Assembly: GCA_027858145.1 (NCBI GenBank)
Contig: JAQIDF010000407.1
Coordinates: forward strand, 1-10,708
DNA: 10,708 nucleotides
From: Prolixibacteraceae bacterium
GTDB lineage: Bacteria > Bacteroidota > Bacteroidia > Bacteroidales > Prolixibacteraceae
Direction of reading: 5' to 3'
Of the stretch, positions 5,549 to 10,708 are shown piece after piece. The position numbers and the translations under genes are program-made. The notes beneath the pieces are model-generated. The model made no database searches. It was not told the DNA's origin and worked only from the letters and a program-made list of their open reading frames with translations. The first letter of the stretch is position 1. Each line of letters begins with the position of its first letter.

Positions 5549-8149
5549 ATGAAGCGAATTGTATTATTAACAATATTTATAGCATTAACCACAACAATAT
5601 TTGCCCAAAAACAGGTTGAACGAATTGACCGCGGAGCTATAGCTATCCCTGATGATGACGGTTTTCGTATTTCATGGCGATTGCTGGGTAACGAGCCTTA
5701 TTCAACAGGGTTTAATATTTATCGCAATAACATAAAAATCAATGAAGAACCCATTACCGGGGCCACATCTTTTTTCGATACAAATGGTACAATAAACAGC
5801 AGCTATATTGTTAAAGCAGTTATTAACGGCACCGAACAGGAATATACAAAAGCAGCACGCCTGATTAGCGACAAAGAGGGTAATAACGCTGCGTATTTTG
5901 ACATTCCCATCAACCAACCGGCAAAAGGACCACATGATGGATACTACACGCCAAATGATGCCAGTACCGGCGACTTAAACGGCGATGGTGAATACGACAT
6001 TGTACTGAAATGGGATCCCAACAATTCGAAAGACAACTCGCAAAGCGGAACAACCGATAACGTATTCCTCGATGGGTATACCCTCGATGGCGAACACCTG
6101 TGGAGAATTGACCTTGGCCCCAACATCAGGGCCGGTGCCCATTACACACAGTTTTTAGTTTACGATTTTGATGGAAACGGCAAAGCCGAGATTATGTGTA
6201 AAACAGCCCCGGGAACAAAAGACGGCAGGGGTCTCTACATAAGTAAAGGTCCGGCTGCAACTGCCGACCACAGCAAAATATACCGAAACCCGTGGGGGTA
6301 CATTCTTTCGGGTCCTGAGTACCTTACCGTGTTCGACGGTGAAACAGGACAAGAACTGGCTACAGATAATTACTGGCCGGCCAGGGGCAGTGTTAAATCG
6401 TGGGGTGATGACTATGGTAACCGGCTTGATAGATATAATGCAGCCGTAGCTTATGTCGATGGCAAAAGACCATCGGCCGTCTTTCAACGTGGTTATTACA
6501 CACGACTCACCATGGCTGCATGGAATTGGCGTAATGGTGAGCTGACCCGTGATTGGACTTTTGACTCAAACACCACCGGGAACGGCTCATATTACGGTCA
6601 GGGCAACCATTCGTTACACGTTATTGATGCCGATGGCGACGGGCGGCAGGATCTGGTTACCGGCGCATCTGTTATTTCAGGAACAGGCGAAGGCATCCAT
6701 ACCACGGGAATGGGACACGGAGATGCCTGTCATGTTACCTACATGGAAAAAGACGATCCACGCCCAATGATTTATATGCCTCATGAAAGTGGCAACAATG
6801 GCATATCACTTCGTTATGCCGATAATGACGAAATAATTTTCCAACACAAAAAAAGCGGTGATATAGGCCGCGGATGTACAGCCGAACTCGACCCCGAAGT
6901 TCCCGGATTTCATTTCTGGGCCTCAAGCGGACTTGGATTATATGATATTAACGGCGAATATGCCGGACAAATTCCAAACTCGATAAATTTTGTGATCTGG
7001 TGGAACGGTGACCTGACCCGTGAGCTGATGAATGGTAATACCATTGATGATTGGAGCATAAAATCCAACAGAGCGACAAGATTACTTACAGGTAGCAATA
7101 CCAGCTCGAACAACGGCACAAAGTCAACTCCAACGTTACAGGCTGACCTGTTTGGCGACTGGCGCGAAGAAGTCATCCTGCGCCTCGACAACAGCAGCGC
7201 ATTAAGGGTATTCACCACAACCATGCCTACCGAACACCGTTTGTACACACTGATGCACGACCCGGTTTATCGTGTGGCAGTATCATGGCAAAACAGTTCG
7301 TACAACCAACCACCCCATCCCGGTTTTTACCTGGCCTCCGATATGGATATGCCTGACCAAAAGCCGGATGTTGAGTTGCTGCAAGGGTATTATAGCGGAT
7401 CAGGCGACATCATCAAAAACTTAAAAGTTTTTGATATGGTTAACGCGGCATACTGGAATGTTAAACCTCAGTTGAGTGCCGATAGTTCTGTTTATTCAAA
7501 CCGAACCATACGGGCTTCACATATTCCATCGTATTTAGAAAATAAAGAATGGATAACAACACCAACCTTATCAAATGCATGGGCTGAAAACGATACAATG
7601 GCACTTTTTGAAGTTGCTTCTGATGCAATTATTTCTGTTTTCTATGCAACCGATATTACAACACCTGAGTGGTTGGCATCGTTCGATAAGAAAAATGAAA
7701 CCATTACGGTTTCGAGCTTCACGACCCCGCCTAAGGATTTGGATCTTTACGAAAAAGAATTTGCGGCTGGCGATACGGTTATTTTGGGTGCAAATACCCC
7801 CGATGGAAATACCGAATACCCCATGTATTTTGTTGTTGCACGGGCTTCAAATGGCACATCAAAACCCCGCATCGAAACATCAATCAATAACTCTTTTAAG
7901 GTATATCCAAACCCTGTAAAGTCTAATGCAACCATTTTGTATAAAAACAATTCGAATCAAGAGGTTTCTTTAAAACTATATGATTTCACAGGTAAATTAA
8001 CCGACATCATTAAGAATGAAACTCAAAGAGAAGGAATTAATCAAGTCTCTTTTGATGTATCAGGTTATTCATCAGGAATATACATGCTAATTCTTTCGAA
8101 TGATAATGTAAGTGTTAAAAGAAAAATAATTATCAATCATGATAACTAA
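5549..8149 (+). CDS. PL11 rhamnogalacturonan lyase, canonical type, T9SS cargo
   Basis: A second backbone-cleaving lyase acting on rhamnogalacturonan-I, expected outside the cell. Residues 1-19 are a signal peptide (MKRIVLL..., cut at IFA|Q). About 22-110 is the N-terminal beta domain (ERIDRGAIAI, FRISWRLLG, FNIYRN). About 115-600 is the PL11 propeller with Asp loops at D142-D150, D206-E214 and D360-D368, and signatures YYGQGNHS (348-355), MGHGDACHV, LQADLFGDWREE (530-541) and YNQPPH (585-590). Residues N136, D156, R441, N522-G523-T524-K525 and Y585 fit, by spacing, the rhamnose-binding and catalytic-candidate residues of Bacillus YesW as I recall them. About 610-770 is an accessory beta-sandwich (YSNRTIRASHIPSYL, WITTPTLS, VFYATDITTPEWL). 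About 780-866 is a T9SS type A domain (FKVYPNP to GIYMLIL, basic KRKIII). It starts 24 nt after the previous stop and overlaps the next gene by 11 nt. Endo versus exo action cannot be settled by eye. Confidence 0.94.
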   Translation: MKRIVLLTIFIALTTTIFAQKQVERIDRGAIAIPDDDGFRISWRLLGNEPYSTGFNIYRNNIKINEEPITGATSFFDTNGTINSSYIVKAVINGTEQEYTKAARLISDKEGNNAAYFDIPINQPAKGPHDGYYTPNDASTGDLNGDGEYDIVLKWDPNNSKDNSQSGTTDNVFLDGYTLDGEHLWRIDLGPNIRAGAHYTQFLVYDFDGNGKAEIMCKTAPGTKDGRGLYISKGPAATADHSKIYRNPWGYILSGPEYLTVFDGETGQELATDNYWPARGSVKSWGDDYGNRLDRYNAAVAYVDGKRPSAVFQRGYYTRLTMAAWNWRNGELTRDWTFDSNTTGNGSYYGQGNHSLHVIDADGDGRQDLVTGASVISGTGEGIHTTGMGHGDACHVTYMEKDDPRPMIYMPHESGNNGISLRYADNDEIIFQHKKSGDIGRGCTAELDPEVPGFHFWASSGLGLYDINGEYAGQIPNSINFVIWWNGDLTRELMNGNTIDDWSIKSNRATRLLTGSNTSSNNGTKSTPTLQADLFGDWREEVILRLDNSSALRVFTTTMPTEHRLYTLMHDPVYRVAVSWQNSSYNQPPHPGFYLASDMDMPDQKPDVELLQGYYSGSGDIIKNLKVFDMVNAAYWNVKPQLSADSSVYSNRTIRASHIPSYLENKEWITTPTLSNAWAENDTMALFEVASDAIISVFYATDITTPEWLASFDKKNETITVSSFTTPPKDLDLYEKEFAAGDTVILGANTPDGNTEYPMYFVVARASNGTSKPRIETSINNSFKVYPNPVKSNATILYKNNSNQEVSLKLYDFTGKLTDIIKNETQREGINQVSFDVSGYSSGIYMLILSNDNVSVKRKIIINHDN

Positions 8150-10640
8150 CAAATACCATAAAACAAATAAATTGTGGCTCATAACCTGTGCCACAATTTG
8201 TTTCATCGGTAACATTAATGTTTTTGCACAAAACAGAATGATGCCGGATTATAATGGTATTGCTGATTTTTTACGATCGAACCCTGTTGAAAAATTATAC
8301 CTACACACCGATCGTAATATTTATGCTGAAAATGACACAATTTGGTTTTCAGCCTATTTAGTAAATGCTCACAACCTTAATCCCGACAATGCGCCCTTAC
8401 GTAATATTTATGTTGAACTAATTGATCAAGATAAAAATGTTGCAGCCCGAAATATGATAGCTGCAACTCACGGATTCAGTTTCGGAGATTTTAACATCAG
8501 TAGTTATAAAATTATTCCCGGAAAATATAACCTACGTGCCTATACCGCTTATCAAACTAATTTCTCCGAAGATTTTTTGTTTAACAAAGAAATTCTCATT
8601 ACTCCGGTTTACAATCAAAAATTGAGCTACCATGCTTATTACGACAGCATAATAACGACCAATAATTCCCTTTCACAAAATGATAAAAACGAATATATCG
8701 ATCTTCAATTTTTACCCGAAGGCGGAGTTCTAACAGAGAGCATTTCTAATACACTGGCTTTTAAAGCCATAAACAACAATGGTGTCGGGGTTAATATAAC
8801 TGGCACAATTTACGACAACCTCGAAAATAAAATAACCAGTTTTGAAACCTCGCATTGCGGAATGGGTAAAATCAGGTTTAAGCCCGAAGCAAACAAAACC
8901 TATTATGCAAAAATCACTAACTCCCAATTTAAATATGCATTACCAAGTGCTAAAAACCTACTTTTAATGACGGTAAGCAGCAATGACAGCATTGTTAATA
9001 TACGTCTGAAAACAAATACTTTAAAAACTGTCCCTAAATGGTATTACATTGTAGCAACATCTCGCGGATTGGTTTATTATTCAACTAAAATACTCGTTGA
9101 CAAGCCTTATCAAATAATTATAATTCCAACTAATGAACTATCAATGGGAATTAACCAATTCACTATTCTCAACAGTGACCTCGTTCCGTTACGCGACCGT
9201 TTAGTGTTTATCGACAATGCTGAAAATATTGACATACAGCTATCAACGTTTAAAGAAACATCCCAAAAGCAAGAGAAAATAAATGTAAGCTTAAAGGTTT
9301 TATCCCCGGATAGCACTCCTGTTAAAAATACAAGCATTTCGGTAACAGTAACCGATAAAAGTTTATCACAAAACATAGAAGAATACCCACAAAACATACA
9401 AAGTTGGCTTTTACTTAATTCCGATTTAAAAGGAACAATAGAAAACCCTTCATATTATTTCGATTCGGAAAATGAAAATGTAATAGAACACCTCGATCTG
9501 GTTATGTTAACTCATGGATGGAGTTCATACAACTGGAACACGTTAGCTGATTCATTGCCTGAAAAAAACATTAAAAAGCAATATGGCATAACCTTGTCGG
9601 GGACTGCTAATCAGTTCTTTTTAAATAAAAAACTGAAAAACACTGAGATGACAATGTCGATGATGCAGGACGATATGCTTTTCTACGATACAATTAAAAC
9701 CGATGGAAATGCAAATTTTTCTGTTCCCAACCTGGTTCTCCCCGATTCTACTGAAATTGTTTTTGCTTTTCCTGAAAAGAAAAACATGAAACAATATGTT
9801 AGCGTACAAACATTCATCCCGCCATATACAGTTCAGGAATTTAACAATTTCACTCTTCCTGAACCTGAACAACTTGAAAATTTTAACCTACTGGCAACTC
9901 AACGTTACGAATACGACAAAGCAATTAATCCTGAAAAATATGATATTCTTTTAGAAGAGATTGTTGTCAAAAAAGAGATTGAAGATATTGACAGAAAAGA
10001 TGAACATTTACGGCCCTATCCAAAGGCTGATCGTGCAATCATCACTTCCGACAAAGACTTATCATATTCGAATATCTTGTTCTTTGTTAGCCGTAATATC
10101 CCAAGAGTTGTTTATGATGGTCAATCGCTTTATATAAAAGGGCTTGCAAGCGGAAGGGAGAAAGCTACACCGGCTTTATTACTTGATGGAATGGAGGTGG
10201 ATCTTTTAACTATTGAAAACTTTCCTATTGATGTTGTTGCAAAAGTTGAAGTTGTTTACGAACCAAGCAGCCTTATTATGTGGCCTCATAACAGCAAAGC
10301 ACAAAAAGGTGGCGTAATTTCAGTTTTTACAAAAAGACAAAGTGATTACGATAAACTATCTACAAGTGATCTGGCTAAAATTGTTCGTGGATATTATCAA
10401 AGTCGAAAATTTTATTCACCCAAATTCATAAATAGCAACAACCAAAAAGGCTACGACAGCCGCTCAACTCTTTTATGGATTCCAATTATTAAAACAAATG
10501 ATGAAGGCATTGCCGGTTTTTCATTTTTCAATACAAAAAATTCATCGGCAATACAGATTGAAGCCGAAGGGCTTTCACCCGATGGAATGACCGGAACAGC
10601 AAAAACAGATATAAAATCAGATAAAATTCAAAAACAATAG
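8139..10640 (+). CDS. Exported MG2-domain / TonB-receptor-plug-like protein, no beta-barrel
   Basis: A Bacteroidota-specific type of protein of unknown role. Residues 1-30 are a signal peptide (basic MITNKYHKTNK, hydrophobic core, cut at VFA|Q), which supports ATG 8139. About 48-157 is an MG2 (macroglobulin-like) domain with the hallmark EKLYLHTDRNIYAENDTIWF. About 185-365 holds further macroglobulin-like sandwiches (LQFLPEGGVL). About 380-465 has the family signature ISVTVTDKSLS, LLLNSDLKGTIENPSYYF and LVMLTHGW. About 482-560 resembles a carboxypeptidase-regulatory-like sandwich. About 604-735 is plug-like: EEIVVKK, TPALLLDGMEVDLL, VVAKVEVVYEPS, GGVISVFTKR. About 774-817 closes with LLWIPIIKTNDEGIAGF and IQIEAEGLSPDGMTG. 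There is neither a membrane barrel nor a T9SS domain, so it probably stays in the periplasm or at the inner face of the outer membrane. The 11-nt overlap with the lyase gene suggests coupled translation. Base composition is clearly more AT-rich than the lyase catalytic regions. Confidence 0.85.
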   Translation: MITNKYHKTNKLWLITCATICFIGNINVFAQNRMMPDYNGIADFLRSNPVEKLYLHTDRNIYAENDTIWFSAYLVNAHNLNPDNAPLRNIYVELIDQDKNVAARNMIAATHGFSFGDFNISSYKIIPGKYNLRAYTAYQTNFSEDFLFNKEILITPVYNQKLSYHAYYDSIITTNNSLSQNDKNEYIDLQFLPEGGVLTESISNTLAFKAINNNGVGVNITGTIYDNLENKITSFETSHCGMGKIRFKPEANKTYYAKITNSQFKYALPSAKNLLLMTVSSNDSIVNIRLKTNTLKTVPKWYYIVATSRGLVYYSTKILVDKPYQIIIIPTNELSMGINQFTILNSDLVPLRDRLVFIDNAENIDIQLSTFKETSQKQEKINVSLKVLSPDSTPVKNTSISVTVTDKSLSQNIEEYPQNIQSWLLLNSDLKGTIENPSYYFDSENENVIEHLDLVMLTHGWSSYNWNTLADSLPEKNIKKQYGITLSGTANQFFLNKKLKNTEMTMSMMQDDMLFYDTIKTDGNANFSVPNLVLPDSTEIVFAFPEKKNMKQYVSVQTFIPPYTVQEFNNFTLPEPEQLENFNLLATQRYEYDKAINPEKYDILLEEIVVKKEIEDIDRKDEHLRPYPKADRAIITSDKDLSYSNILFFVSRNIPRVVYDGQSLYIKGLASGREKATPALLLDGMEVDLLTIENFPIDVVAKVEVVYEPSSLIMWPHNSKAQKGGVISVFTKRQSDYDKLSTSDLAKIVRGYYQSRKFYSPKFINSNNQKGYDSRSTLLWIPIIKTNDEGIAGFSFFNTKNSSAIQIEAEGLSPDGMTGTAKTDIKSDKIQKQ

Positions 10641-10682
10641 ATACCGTAATGATTAGAATATTGATGTAAAAATATAAAAACC

Positions 10683-10708
10683 ATGATAAAAAAATTTACA
10701 ACCATCGC
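10683..10708 (+). CDS. Probable start of a further gene (cut by window end)
   Basis: ATG at 10683 opens a frame reading MIKKFTTI up to the window edge, 42 nt after the stop of the MG2/plug gene. A basic N-terminus of this kind often begins a signal peptide, and no terminator lies between, so it may belong to the same operon. No strong ribosome site is seen. With eight codons nothing can be said about function. Confidence 0.4.

Noticed and set aside
5541..5552. Three-codon ORF as a leader peptide controlling the second lyase by attenuation
   Set aside because: There is no hairpin between it and the lyase start, and its ATG touches the ribosome site with no spacing. It is kept only as a minor observation in the start-region finding.
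6910..7248. Open frames of about 110 codons on the minus strand within the second lyase (also 6155-6487)
   Set aside because: They oppose the best-conserved part of PL11, show no ribosome site or recognisable domain, and are expected by chance opposite a long gene.
8139..8210. Lipoprotein signal in the MG2/plug protein (Cys at residues 17 and 21)
   Set aside because: The residues before C17 (LIT) and C21 (ATI) do not fit the usual lipobox, and the hydrophobic core continues past them to a good signal peptidase I site at VFA|Q.
8139..10640. Full TonB-dependent receptor (SusC-like)
   Set aside because: After the plug-like domain only about 100 residues remain, with no room for a 22-strand barrel and no amphipathic strand series. 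The order MG2 first and plug last also differs from SusC.
10649..10669. Six-codon ORF after the MG2/plug gene
   Set aside because: Too short, no ribosome site and AT-rich context; chance occurrence is likely.

Overview
The window reads as part of a pectin (rhamnogalacturonan-I) degradation locus from a member of the Bacteroidota. The evidence is three consecutive secreted proteins ending in type IX secretion system (T9SS) type A sorting domains (the YPNP/FPNP...G-Y-V/I-L pattern), mostly absent Shine-Dalgarno sequences, and a Bacteroidota-type MG2/TonB-plug protein. T9SS cargo combined with pectinases and autotransporter-type beta-strand repeats suggests an environmental or gut-associated Bacteroidales/Marinilabiliales lineage; that placement is inference. 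All genes are on the + strand.

Layout: (1) 1-879 is the 3' end of a gene for a secreted protein with two Ig-like beta-sandwich domains and a T9SS sorting domain; its catalytic part, if any, lies upstream of the window. (2) 880-1015 is a non-coding gap with two hairpins, the second a perfect 14-bp stem that looks like a rho-independent terminator. (3) 1016-5524 encodes a 1502-residue polysaccharide lyase family 11 (PL11) rhamnogalacturonan lyase fused to about 800 residues of autotransporter-associated beta-strand (PATR) repeats and a T9SS sorting domain. (4) 5549-8149 encodes a second, 866-residue PL11 lyase with a different accessory domain and its own T9SS sorting domain. (5) 8139-10640 overlaps it by 11 nt and encodes an 833-residue exported protein with an MG2 domain near the N-terminus and a TonB-receptor-plug-like domain near the C-terminus, but no beta-barrel. 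(6) From 10683 another reading frame probably starts and runs off the window.

The spacing (24-nt gap, 11-nt overlap, no terminator between them) suggests that the two lyases and the MG2/plug protein form one operon. Working model: the two PL11 enzymes are exported by the T9SS and cleave the alternating rhamnose-galacturonate backbone of rhamnogalacturonan-I outside the cell. They keep the same predicted catalytic core but differ around the substrate cleft, which suggests different subsites or side-chain tolerance. The MG2/plug protein probably acts in the periplasm or at the outer membrane in an unknown role. No SusC/SusD pair, transporter or regulator is visible here.

No wholly new system is evident. 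The items most worth a second look are the T9SS-exported PL11-PATR fusion, the divergent and cysteine-rich active site of the first lyase, and the translationally overlapped MG2/plug protein.
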